64,000 nt of DNA from Streptomyces cavernicola (lineage in GTDB: Bacteria; Actinomycetota; Actinomycetes; Streptomycetales; Streptomycetaceae), in the NCBI RefSeq assembly GCF_029968035.1, contig NZ_JASCIQ010000017.1, positions 1-64,000 on the forward strand, in the 5' to 3' direction. Below are positions 56,694-64,000 of this stretch, one piece after another. A model generated the notes under the pieces. That model was not told where the DNA came from and did not search any database. It worked only from the letters and a program-made list of their open reading frames with translations. How positions within the stretch are numbered: position 1 is the stretch's first letter; each line of letters starts with the position of its first letter. Made by a program: the position numbers and the translations under genes.

Positions 56694-57635
56694 ATGTCGA
56701 ACTCGAACTTCACGCTCCACGAACTGCAGTGCTTCAACGCCGTGGTGCTCGACGGCGGTTTCCAGGCCGCCGCCGAGCGACTGCACCGCTCGCACCCTTC
56801 CGTGTTCGCGGCAGTCGCCAAGCTGGAACGGCAACTGGGCCTGGACCTCCTTGACCGCTCGGGCTACCGGGTTCAGCTCACCGAGGCGGGGCGGGCCTTC
56901 CACCGCAAAGTGCGCCTCCTGCTGCACGAGGCCGAGGAACTCCAGACCTACGCCGAGCAGTTGGCGATGGGCGAAGAGGCCGAACTGCGCGTGGTGCTCG
57001 GCGACTTGTGCCCCCTTCCCCCCGTGTTGGAGCTGCTCAGCCGCTTCTTCGCGCAGCGCCCGCAGACTCGGCTGCACCTGCAGTTCGAGACGATCACCGG
57101 CCCCTGGGAGCGGCTCCTCGAGGACGAGGCCGACCTCGTCGTGCACCGCGTCCCCAAAAGCGACGTGCGGATGGAGTCGATCGACCTCGGCCGCGTCGCG
57201 CTGGTGCCCGTCGTGGCGCCCGGTTTCCTGCCCTTCGCCCCGGACACCGACATCACCCCGCAGCGGATGCAGGCCTTCACCCAGTGCGTGGTCCGGGACT
57301 CGGCACGCAACCCGGCCGAACCAGGCCACTTCCTCGTCGAGGGCGCGCCCCGAAGCTCCGTACCGGACCACCTCATGAAGAAGGAGCTGATCCTGCACGG
57401 CATGGCGTGGGGCCACCTGCCGCGGTTCCTGATCGAGACCGAACTGCGTGCCGGCAGCCTCCTCTCCATCGCCGGCCGGCACTTCCCCGGCGTGGTCGAG
57501 GACCTCTCGGCCGCCCGCCGCCGCGACCGCCCCCACGGCCCGGTCGCCGACCAGCTGTGGACCTTCCTGTCCCGCCATGCACCGGTCCTGCGGCCGGCAT
57601 TGGGGCGCGTACCGAAGCCGAAGAAGGCCCGTTAG
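56694..57635 (+). CDS. LysR-family transcriptional regulator
   Basis: A 313-residue LysR protein. The winged helix is at the N-terminus: FTLHELQCFNAVVLDGGFQAAAERLHRSHPSVFAAVAKLERQLGLDLLDRSGYRVQLTEAGRAFHRKV, followed by a linker helix and the effector domain. Divergence from the hydrolase is the classic LysR layout, so the effector is probably that enzyme's substrate or product. I see no perfect T-N11-A box in the 103-base gap. It overlaps the stop of the convergent HAD-like gene by four bases. Confidence 0.92.
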   Translation: MSNSNFTLHELQCFNAVVLDGGFQAAAERLHRSHPSVFAAVAKLERQLGLDLLDRSGYRVQLTEAGRAFHRKVRLLLHEAEELQTYAEQLAMGEEAELRVVLGDLCPLPPVLELLSRFFAQRPQTRLHLQFETITGPWERLLEDEADLVVHRVPKSDVRMESIDLGRVALVPVVAPGFLPFAPDTDITPQRMQAFTQCVVRDSARNPAEPGHFLVEGAPRSSVPDHLMKKELILHGMAWGHLPRFLIETELRAGSLLSIAGRHFPGVVEDLSAARRRDRPHGPVADQLWTFLSRHAPVLRPALGRVPKPKKAR

Positions 57636-58192
57636 GCAGCCACGTACTCGCCCCTGTCGCCTGACAGACCGGCGGCCCAGCCCACCACGCTCAGCAAGTG
57701 CTCGGCCAGCAGCCCTGTGTGCGGCTCGGGCTGTACGAGGAGAGTGGGGCGCCCGTCGGCCGTGCGACGAGCGGCCCAGTCGTGGTCGAGGTCGGTGAAG
57801 TCGTCGTCGATCCAGGCGGCCGGGGCGTCGCCGAGCCAAGCGTCCACGTGGTCGCGCTTCCACAGGTAGCCGTTGGGGTGGCTGGTGGTGATCTGTGGGC
57901 GGGGCAGGTCCACGTGGGGCAGGGCGGGGAGGTCCAGGAGCGGGCCGAGGAGGGTGGTGGCGTCCTGTCGCCAGCTCGTGCACCAGACCGGGGCGACGAG
58001 GCCGGTGCGGAAGACGTTCATGAGCATGGGCCCGTGGGCCGGGCTGAGCCAGATGGGCACGGTGCTGTCGGAGCTGTGCCCGCTGGGGACGACATCGTGG
58101 CGGTGGTGGGTGGAGGGTTCGGTCCCGTCGGCGGTCGGGAAGGGGATGAGGACGCCGTCGACGTCAAGGAGCAGGTAGGCAGTGCTGAGCAT
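57632..58192 (-). CDS. HAD-like phosphatase-type protein
   Basis: A 186-residue protein. It opens with AYLLLDVDGVLIPFP, HAD motif I with the nucleophile Asp and general-acid Asp, and has WRQDATTLLGPLL and WIDDDFTDLDHDWA as a late acidic motif. There is a large insertion in the cap region. Substrate unknown. It is the last gene of the minus-strand run that starts at the frameshifted gene; 26 bases separate it from the methyltransferase. Confidence 0.82.
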   Translation of the reverse strand: MLSTAYLLLDVDGVLIPFPTADGTEPSTHHRHDVVPSGHSSDSTVPIWLSPAHGPMLMNVFRTGLVAPVWCTSWRQDATTLLGPLLDLPALPHVDLPRPQITTSHPNGYLWKRDHVDAWLGDAPAAWIDDDFTDLDHDWAARRTADGRPTLLVQPEPHTGLLAEHLLSVVGWAAGLSGDRGEYVAA

Positions 58193-58218
58193 CGGTTCCT
58201 CCGGGGTGTGTGCGTTGC

Positions 58219-58917
58219 TCAGAGTCGGCGGGCGGAGATCAGCAGCGTGGTCGGCCAGGGGCTGAGCCGGATGTCGTGCAACTCCTGTGCCGAGGCGAGC
58301 CGGAGGCCGGCGCGGTCGAGGTGCTTCTCCCAGCGCGGTACGTCGAACTCCCAGCGCGCCAAGGGCAGTCGGGTGCGGTCGGGGAGAGCGATGTGGTCGC
58401 GGCGGGGACAGTCGTCGCCGGAGGGGCGCATGCCGCGGCGCCGTGGATGGGGGACGGAGAAGGCGAGCATCCGGCCGGGCTTCAGACGCCCGGCGACAGC
58501 CGGGAGCAGGAGGTCCGGGGCTACGAGGCCGATGGCTCCGAAGACGGAGTAGATCCCGTCGAATTGGCCGGTGGCCGACTGGAGGTAGTGCAGGGCGTGT
58601 CCCGCCGTGAAGGTGAGGTTGTTCAGGCGTCCGTAGTGCGTGCGGGCCCGGCGGACCTGGAGGGCGACCAGGTCCACGCCGGTGACCCGCGCACCGTGCC
58701 GGACGGCGAGGTGCGCGGCGTTGTGGCCGGGGCCGCAGCCGAGTTCGAGGATGCGTTTGCCGCGCAGGTCGTGGCCGAGTGATTCGGCACCCGGGCCGCT
58801 GCCGGGGCGAGTCGTCCACTCCATCCGGGCCGGTACGTCCAAGGGTTCGGCGGGGTCGGCGGCGGTGCGTTGGACGGCGTGCGCGTGCCAAGGGGATGTC
58901 AGAGGTTGTGCAAGCAC
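58219..58917 (-). CDS. Class I SAM-dependent methyltransferase
   Basis: A 232-residue enzyme starting with GTG. Motif I is KRILELGCGPGHNAAHLAVRHGARVTGVDLVALQVRRAR near residue 55-92; YSVFGAIGLVAPDLLLPAVAGRLKPGRMLAFSVPHPRRRG holds motifs II-III. It is similar in layout to small ubiE-like methyltransferases. Its start codon directly abuts the stop of the APH-like gene, so the two are co-translated. Substrate unknown. Confidence 0.87.
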   Translation of the reverse strand: MLAQPLTSPWHAHAVQRTAADPAEPLDVPARMEWTTRPGSGPGAESLGHDLRGKRILELGCGPGHNAAHLAVRHGARVTGVDLVALQVRRARTHYGRLNNLTFTAGHALHYLQSATGQFDGIYSVFGAIGLVAPDLLLPAVAGRLKPGRMLAFSVPHPRRRGMRPSGDDCPRRDHIALPDRTRLPLARWEFDVPRWEKHLDRAGLRLASAQELHDIRLSPWPTTLLISARRL

Positions 58918-59841
58918 CTAGACCTCCAACAACCGTGCGACATCGGTCAGATGGCGGCGTACGACCTTGAGATAGGCCGGGTCCGTGGCCGGGTCGTCGA
59001 TCCAGCGGATGGACTGCTCCATGAACCACTCCACGGCCCACATGCGGTGCCAGCCCAGCGCCCATTGCTCGGCGGGCAGTCCGCCCCGCTTCGCCAGGGC
59101 GTCGGGGGCGCCGCCTGCGACGACGTACTGGTCGAGGAAGACCCGCAGGCGTACGGGATCGGGGTCGTCGAGTGTGCCGTGCCAGCTGGCGAGGTCGAGG
59201 AGGCCGGGCCCGGTGAAGGCGCGGGCGAAGTCGAGCAGCCGCCAGCCGTTCCGGCCGATGTGGAGGCTGGTGGGGTGGAACTCGGAGTGCACCCAGCCGA
59301 ACGGCTCCAGCATGGCCCCCGCCGAACGGGGCCCGGCGGCCTGGGCGATCCGGTCGAGGGCTTCCTCGATGTCGTCGGCGTCCTGCCAGCGTTCGGCCTT
59401 GCGGAGCCGGTCGAGGTGGTCCAGGGCGCGGTCGGGCAGGGCGCGCAGGCCCTCCTGGTCGAGGATCGGCAGGCCGAACGCCCTGCGGGTGCGGTGCAGG
59501 ACCACGGCTGCGGGGGCGCCGTCGAGGTCGTCGGCCTCGCGGACCGGGGTGCCGAGGTCTTCGAGGAGCATCCCGAGCCAGCCGTTCCGGGCTGCGGAGG
59601 CGTACAGCTGCGGGACCGGGACGCCGAGGGCGCGGGCGAGCCGCAGGGCCTGGTCTTCGTGGTCGAAGGGCTTCTTGGCGTACTTGAAGACGGCCGTCGT
59701 GCCGTCGGGGAAGGTCAGGCGCTCGACGCCGGACATGGACCAGACGCGGATGTCGGCGCGCTGGGGCTGTGGCCGGTCGGCGAGGGTGAGCAGGTCGGTG
59801 AGGAGATCGGCGAGGAGTTTGGTGCTGAGATGCGCGTCCAT
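58918..59841 (-). CDS. APH-like (aminoglycoside phosphotransferase fold) kinase
   Basis: A 307-residue kinase-fold protein. The ATP-site Lys may be in GTTAVFKYAKKPFDHEDQAL. The Brenner motif, usually HGDxxxxN, reads HSEFHPTS in GWVHSEFHPTSLHIGRNGWRLLDFARAF, so the catalytic Asp is Glu and the metal-binding Asn is Ser; the later DF (LLDFARA) remains. Activity is therefore uncertain. Homologues of this type are often metabolite kinases rather than resistance enzymes. It follows the frameshifted gene by 82 bases and is contiguous with the methyltransferase. Confidence 0.85.
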   Translation of the reverse strand: MDAHLSTKLLADLLTDLLTLADRPQPQRADIRVWSMSGVERLTFPDGTTAVFKYAKKPFDHEDQALRLARALGVPVPQLYASAARNGWLGMLLEDLGTPVREADDLDGAPAAVVLHRTRRAFGLPILDQEGLRALPDRALDHLDRLRKAERWQDADDIEEALDRIAQAAGPRSAGAMLEPFGWVHSEFHPTSLHIGRNGWRLLDFARAFTGPGLLDLASWHGTLDDPDPVRLRVFLDQYVVAGGAPDALAKRGGLPAEQWALGWHRMWAVEWFMEQSIRWIDDPATDPAYLKVVRRHLTDVARLLEV

Positions 59842-59923
59842 GGTGGAGGGGCTCCGTTGCGCTTGGAGGCGTCCGGGGCGGGCAAGTTCGCACCTGCCCG
59901 CCCCGGAGCCTTGTCGGGGAGGG

Positions 59924-60677
59924 CTACGCGGTGGGTCCGGTCACGCGGTGGGCGTAGACCTGCTCGATCCATCCGGCCTTGAACTGGGCAAGGTCGTCAC
60001 GGAAGTTGGCCATCGACGCACCGTAGGGCGCGACGACACCGCCGGTCTTGGTCCGGCACGGACTGGCAGCCGTGCACGAGTCGGCCACCGAGGGCGGCGT
60101 GGGCCTTGATGGACTCGATGCGGCGGTGCTCGTTGAACCAGCCGCCGTGGTAGACCTCGTCGAGCAGGCCGCCCATCTCGTCGTCCAGGTCGAAGACGAC
60201 GGAGGTGGCGGCAGGGAAGAACCAGCACGGGCCGACGTTGGAGATGTGCCCGTCCAGCTCCACCTTGTTCAGCGCCATGAGCGTGGCTGCCTCGCGCAGC
60301 ATCCGCAGGTGGTCCGCGGTGATCTGCGGCAGGCCGAGACCAGCGAGGTGCTCGTCGCGGAACAGGAAGGCGTACACCTCGTACGCGGTCTCCAGCACGC
60401 GGGCCGCGTCCGAAGTGGACTGACTGTGCTGCTGGATGAAGTCCAGGGCGAGCTGCTCGACCGCGCTCTCGGTCGTCTCGTTCACGTCCAGGAGCTGGGA
60501 CTTGACCAACTCCCAGTCGGTGACGAGCCACGTGCTGGACTCGAAGCGGAAGAAGTACTCGGCGGGGTCGACGGTGATGCGTCGCCCCTCGACCCGGATG
60601 CCGGGCAGGCGGCTCCAGCGGGCGTCGAAGGCGGTGGGCAGCTCGACCGTGATGGCAGTCGTCTCGGTGGTGGTCAC
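59924..60677 (-). pseudogene. Hypothetical gene with a single-base frameshift near 60055
   Basis: From GTG 60677 the frame reads TTTETTAITVELPTAFDARWSRLPGIRVEGRRIT and continues well through RIESIKAHAALGGRLVHGCQSV, then drifts and stops at 59997. In another frame the DNA continues RTKTGGVVAPYGASMANF to a TAG at 59924. Removing one G/C base from the GG at 60055-60056 joins the two and gives 250 codons without a stop. Whether this is a real mutation or a sequencing error is unknown. The product family is not recognised; it opens the minus-strand operon divergent from the HTH-TPR gene. Confidence 0.75.
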
Positions 60678-60866
60678 CGGTGTCTCCGTCTCTGTTGGGC
60701 CGGGTTCGGGCACAGGAATGCCCGAACCCGAAGCAGGCGTGCGGAACTTGGGGCCGCCCGGCCAAGGGGGAGCCTGGATCACGGTCAGTGTGCGGAACCG
60801 TCCGGGCGGCTGATGATTAGTGAACCTGCCGTCACGCACAGTGGATATGGTGAAGGGGAGCTGAAG

Positions 60867-60884
60867 CGGTATACGCGGTATACG
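60867..60884. promoter_or_regulatory. Tandem GTATAC operator
   Basis: CGGTATACG occurs twice in direct contact (60867-60875 and 60876-60884). Each contains the palindrome GTATAC; the centres are 9 bases apart. It lies 20 bases before the GTG of the HTH-TPR gene and about 190 bases from the divergent start, so the HTH protein may bind it. Confidence 0.55.
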
Positions 60885-60904
60885 GCCCTGGATCGGAGGC
60901 GACC

Positions 60905-62260
60905 GTGGCAGCGCCGAGAGAGCCCAACTCCCGCCTGCGCGACGCCATCGACGCAGCGGGATGTACGTACGACGCATTGGCCAAGGACGTGCGCCGCATC
61001 GCCGCCGAGAACGGTGAGATGCTCCAGACGAACAAGGCAGCGATCTCGCACTGGACCAACGGTGTCCGGCGACCCACTGGCAGAACCGGTCAATACCTGG
61101 CGGAGGCGCTCTCCCGCCGGGTGGGCCGCACGATCACCCAGACCGAACTCGGCCTGCAGCAAGCCGAGTCCACAGGCGACGCCGAGCCGGACCCGGTGAT
61201 CGCAGCCACGGACCTGGGACGCGCCGACGTCGAACGTCGCCGCTTCCTCGCCATCGCCACGTTCACGACGGCCGGCGTCGCAATGCCCCTCGCGTACGAC
61301 CACGAGGCGGCTGCCCGCATGCTCCGAGCCCGCACCGGCACCACGCTGGTCGGCACGGAGGACGTCGAGGTCGTACGGCAGATCACGGCGGCCTTCAGCG
61401 CAGCCGACGAACGCCTCGGCGGCGGCCACGGCCTCACCACCGTCACCGCCTACCTCGCCGACACCGCAGCCCCCATGCTCCGTGCCCGCTTCCCCACCGA
61501 AGCCTTACGACGGGCCGCCTACGGAGCCGTCGCCGAACTCGCCTACCTCGCAGGGTGGAAGCACCACGACCTCGGCCAGGAAGGCGCCGCCCAGCGCTAC
61601 TACCAGGTCGGATACCAGCTTGCCTGCGAAGCCGACCCCCGAGGCCACGCCGCCTGGATGATGCGAGCCCTCGCCCACCAGGCCCTCAGCCTCAAACAAC
61701 CCCACCACTGCGTGGACTTGGCCGAGGCGGCCCTGAGTCGAGGAACCGGCAAGGTGGACGGCCAGACCGAGGCCCTGCTCCACATCACCCACGCCCGCGC
61801 CTATGCCGCCACCGGCGAGAAGCCCCCCGCAGCCCGTGCACTCCTGGCCGCCGAGGACGCCCTGCTCCGCGAAGACGGCCCTCAGCCCAGCTACTCCCGC
61901 GTCAGCGGACCGGCGGCCGGCACCGTCGCCAGTCACACGGCCCGTACGCTGACCGACCTCGCCGACCACATCGGCACCGAACAGCAACACCGCGACGCCC
62001 TCACCCGCTGGGACCCAGCGAAGTACAAGCGCGTCCACGCCCTCACGTACGCAGATCTCGGCGACAGCCTCGCAGCCCAGGCCCGCGCGGACGAAGCCGT
62101 GGCCACCTGGACGCTCGCCCTGACGCTGATGGAGGGCATGACGTCTGACCGCACCCGCAAAGCGATCACCTCACTGAGCCCCACCCTCGCGGTCTACCAG
62201 CGTCGAGGCGTACCGGGTGCCGCCGAACTCGCCCGCCGCGCACGCGAAGCGCTCACCTAA
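60905..62260 (+). CDS. HTH regulator with TPR-like C-terminus (TTA codon)
   Basis: A 451-residue protein. The N-terminal 75 residues have an XRE-like helix-turn-helix (LRDAIDAAGCTYDALAKDVRRIAAENGEMLQTNKAAISHWTNGVRRPTGRTGQYLAEALS), followed by a helical TPR-like array (YLAGWKHHDLGQEGAAQRYYQVGYQLACEADPRGHAAWMMRAL and others). An in-frame TTA codon lies at 61505-61507, implying bldA dependence. GTG start with GGAGG six bases upstream. The NUDIX gene follows 36 bases downstream. Likely controls the divergent APH/methyltransferase operon through the GTATAC site. Confidence 0.87.
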   Translation: MAAPREPNSRLRDAIDAAGCTYDALAKDVRRIAAENGEMLQTNKAAISHWTNGVRRPTGRTGQYLAEALSRRVGRTITQTELGLQQAESTGDAEPDPVIAATDLGRADVERRRFLAIATFTTAGVAMPLAYDHEAAARMLRARTGTTLVGTEDVEVVRQITAAFSAADERLGGGHGLTTVTAYLADTAAPMLRARFPTEALRRAAYGAVAELAYLAGWKHHDLGQEGAAQRYYQVGYQLACEADPRGHAAWMMRALAHQALSLKQPHHCVDLAEAALSRGTGKVDGQTEALLHITHARAYAATGEKPPAARALLAAEDALLREDGPQPSYSRVSGPAAGTVASHTARTLTDLADHIGTEQQHRDALTRWDPAKYKRVHALTYADLGDSLAAQARADEAVATWTLALTLMEGMTSDRTRKAITSLSPTLAVYQRRGVPGAAELARRAREALT

Positions 62261-62295
62261 GCTGCCCCGACCACCAGGCCGACGAAGGGATCACC

Positions 62296-62802
62296 GTGGC
62301 TCAGCCGACGACCGACGACCAGCAGCACAAAGCCCTCAAGCCCGCCCTCGACTCCATGACCCTGCTGGTCGCCGCTGTCATCGTCCACGACAAGGCGACC
62401 AACCGCGTCGTCCTCCTCCAACGCAGCCAGAACGCCAAGTTCGCCCAGGGCATGTGGGACCTGCCCGTCGGCAAGAGCGAGCGCGGAGAACCCATCACCG
62501 AGACCGCGGTGCGCGAGCTGTACGAGGAGACCGGCCTGACGGTGAAGCCGGAAGCGTTGAAGGTCGCCCACATCATTCACGGGGCGTGGGGTGTCGAAGC
62601 GCCCAACGGTTTCCTGACCGTAGTCTTCGCCGCGCATGAGTGGTCGGGCGAGCCGGAGAATCGTGAGCCCCACAAGCACGCGCGGGTCTGCTGGGTCGAT
62701 GCGGGAGCCATCCCCGAGGAATTCGTCGACACCACTGCGAGTGCCCTCCATCGCTATCTCGACGGTGGATCGGAAGTCTCACTGGACGGCTGGGGCCAGT
62801 GA
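62296..62802 (+). CDS. NUDIX hydrolase
   Basis: A 168-residue NUDIX enzyme. The box is GKSERGEPITETAVRELYEETGL, a perfect GX5EX7REUXEEXGU. The N-terminal strand is LLVAAVIVHDKATNRVVLLQRS. Substrate unknown; nearby HAD, APH and methyltransferase genes suggest nucleotide or small-metabolite chemistry. GTG start. It is separated from the upstream regulator by 36 bases and probably shares its transcript. Confidence 0.88.
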   Translation: MAQPTTDDQQHKALKPALDSMTLLVAAVIVHDKATNRVVLLQRSQNAKFAQGMWDLPVGKSERGEPITETAVRELYEETGLTVKPEALKVAHIIHGAWGVEAPNGFLTVVFAAHEWSGEPENREPHKHARVCWVDAGAIPEEFVDTTASALHRYLDGGSEVSLDGWGQ

Positions 62803-62822
62803 CTCCTCATCCCCCGCAAACC

Positions 62823-64000
62823 TCACCCCCCATAAGCCCCCACGCACCGCCGCAAAACCACACCCCCCACCAACACCACCCCCGCCGGAACCATCAACAC
62901 CGCAGGTGTGGCCGCCCAACCCGCCCCCGCGGCGGTGAGTGCGACCAGGGGTGGGCCCACCAGTTGGCCGAGGTTGATGGACTGGATGACTGCGGCGACG
63001 CCCGCCGAGACCTCTGTCGGTGAGGACGCCCACTGTGCGGCGCCCGCCATGACGGCGGAGGCGATGAGGCCGCCGAGTGCCGCGAAGGTCCATGCGGCCG
63101 CCATCAGGGCCGGGCGCGGGGCGTCGGGGGCGTACACCACCCACAGGCACGGAATCATCAGGACGGCGGCCGGGAGCAGGAGCAACGACCCGGCCACGCC
63201 GCGGAGTTGGAGGAGTGCCGCGGCCGACACGCCGATGCCGTTGGCCAGGAACGCCGCCGCCGTGAGCAGCGTGACCGCCTCCGCGCCGGCGCGCTCGCCG
63301 AGTACGGAGGGCAGCATCCCGAGGACGCCGAGGTGCTCGGCCGAGTAGCAGAGGGAGATCGCCGCGCACCATCGCAGCGGCCGCAGTGCGAGCCGTCGCG
63401 CGGGCTGGCGCAGCATCCGCCCCACGTTTGGGATCCCAGATGCGGTGTGCGGGGTGGGCAGCCCTCGGGTGGCCGCGGCCAGGACCGCTCCCGCGGCGGC
63501 CGCGGCGAGTCCGGCGGCCGCCCACACGGATCTCCAGCCCGCCGCCTCCACCAGCGTGGGCGTGGCCGCGAGGGTCGCCGCGATCCCCACCGGCATGCAC
63601 ATGGGCCACAGCGCGAGGAGGATCCGGAGGCGGTGCGGGGCGAGGACCTGCGCGAGCAGCGTCGGCCCGCTGATCATCATCAGGAGCAGGCCCGCGCCTT
63701 CGACGACGCGGGTCAGGAAGAGCGTCGCGGCGTTCCAGGAGGCGCTGCCCGCGAGGCTGCCGAGGGCGAGGCAGGCCGCCGCGAGCAGGGCGAGGCGGCG
63801 GGCGCCGACCAGCGTCGAGAGCGCGGGCACCGCGAACGCCGCGCCCGCCGCGATCAGGTTGGTGAGCGACAGGACCCAGCCGGTCTGGACGAGGGAGAGC
63901 CCGAGGTCGTCGCCGACCAGCGGCAGTGCGGCGGGCACCTTGCCGACCTGCATCGCCGCGATGATGTTCGCGCCGAGCACCGCCGGGACGAGGAACGAGT
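62823..64000 (-). CDS. MFS transporter (partial, runs past the right edge)
   Basis: At least 392 residues of a major facilitator; the frame is still open at 64000 (SFLVPAVLGANIIAAMQ) and the start is outside. Some ten helices are visible. ALPLVGDDLGLSLVQTGWVLSL near the start and the PNVGRMLRQPARRLALRPLRW central loop fit a CynX/YcaD-like group of small-solute transporters. Substrate unknown. Convergent with the NUDIX gene. Confidence 0.85.
   Translation of the reverse strand, partial: SFLVPAVLGANIIAAMQVGKVPAALPLVGDDLGLSLVQTGWVLSLTNLIAAGAAFAVPALSTLVGARRLALLAAACLALGSLAGSASWNAATLFLTRVVEGAGLLLMMISGPTLLAQVLAPHRLRILLALWPMCMPVGIAATLAATPTLVEAAGWRSVWAAAGLAAAAAGAVLAAATRGLPTPHTASGIPNVGRMLRQPARRLALRPLRWCAAISLCYSAEHLGVLGMLPSVLGERAGAEAVTLLTAAAFLANGIGVSAAALLQLRGVAGSLLLLPAAVLMIPCLWVVYAPDAPRPALMAAAWTFAALGGLIASAVMAGAAQWASSPTEVSAGVAAVIQSINLGQLVGPPLVALTAAGAGWAATPAVLMVPAGVVLVGGVVLRRCVGAYGG

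Noticed and set aside
1..64000. tRNA or rRNA genes
   Set aside because: No cloverleaf with a conserved T-loop and no rRNA-like stretch was recognised by eye; a dedicated scan would be needed to exclude one.

Overview
The window looks like chromosomal DNA of a Streptomyces or close relative. It is very GC-rich, GTG and TTG starts are frequent, TTA leucine codons are nearly absent, and the families are typical of the genus: an AfsR/SARP regulator, MASE1 and SpoIIE signalling proteins, STAND-WD40 proteins, a TAT-exported phosphatase, and many TetR, HTH-XRE and MFS genes. No rRNA, tRNA or CRISPR array was recognised. The mix of single-gene transcription units, remnants and one insertion element suggests accessory rather than core DNA.

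Left part (1-18.7 kb): a large SARP-STAND regulator and a DUF4303-like protein; a secreted phytase-like esterase; a lipoprotein with a duplicated domain; an FMN reductase fused to an NTF2-like domain; two divergent regulator/enzyme pairs with visible operators (TetR/MFS exporter near 10.1 kb, FAD monooxygenase/TetR near 12.8 kb); a YukJ-LTD fusion; an uncharacterised protein; and a YcjY-type hydrolase followed by a run of 15 G.

18.4-26 kb: a class I terpene synthase, a CAP-domain secreted protein, small secreted peptides, a two-gene ABC-2 exporter and a polyprenyl diphosphate synthase form a possible small terpenoid locus. A SpoIIE phosphatase and a MASE1 sensor (with a TTA codon) follow.

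26.1-34.7 kb is the most interesting part. A minus-strand operon encodes a TIR protein, a membrane pseudokinase with a PQQ beta-propeller, a small helical protein, and a STAND NTPase with 14 WD40 repeats. Three of the four share a short Gly-rich tag ending in the core xA[GA]RD. A divergent HTH-TPR regulator is flanked by inverted repeats. I read this as one multi-protein conflict or stress-response system.

34.8-48 kb: SDR/NTF2 genes beside an SDR remnant; a methyltransferase-NUDIX pair; a secreted phospholipase D-like enzyme with a PhoP-box-like array upstream; a lone TnpB (IS605/IS1341-type) element that separates it from a TAT phosphatase; a truncated Mrr-like gene; a winged-helix regulator translationally coupled to an MFS exporter; a TrmO-like protein; and AraC and NTF2 remnants.

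48-57.6 kb: a tightly overlapping peptide ABC importer operon ending in a cytoplasmic gamma-glutamyltransferase, then tandem repeats, a 3-oxoadipate lactonase-like hydrolase and a divergent LysR regulator.

57.6-64 kb: a minus-strand run (a gene carrying a frameshift, an APH-like kinase, a methyltransferase, a HAD-like protein) diverges from an HTH-TPR regulator (TTA codon) and a NUDIX gene around a GTATAC tandem site. A partial MFS gene runs off the right edge.
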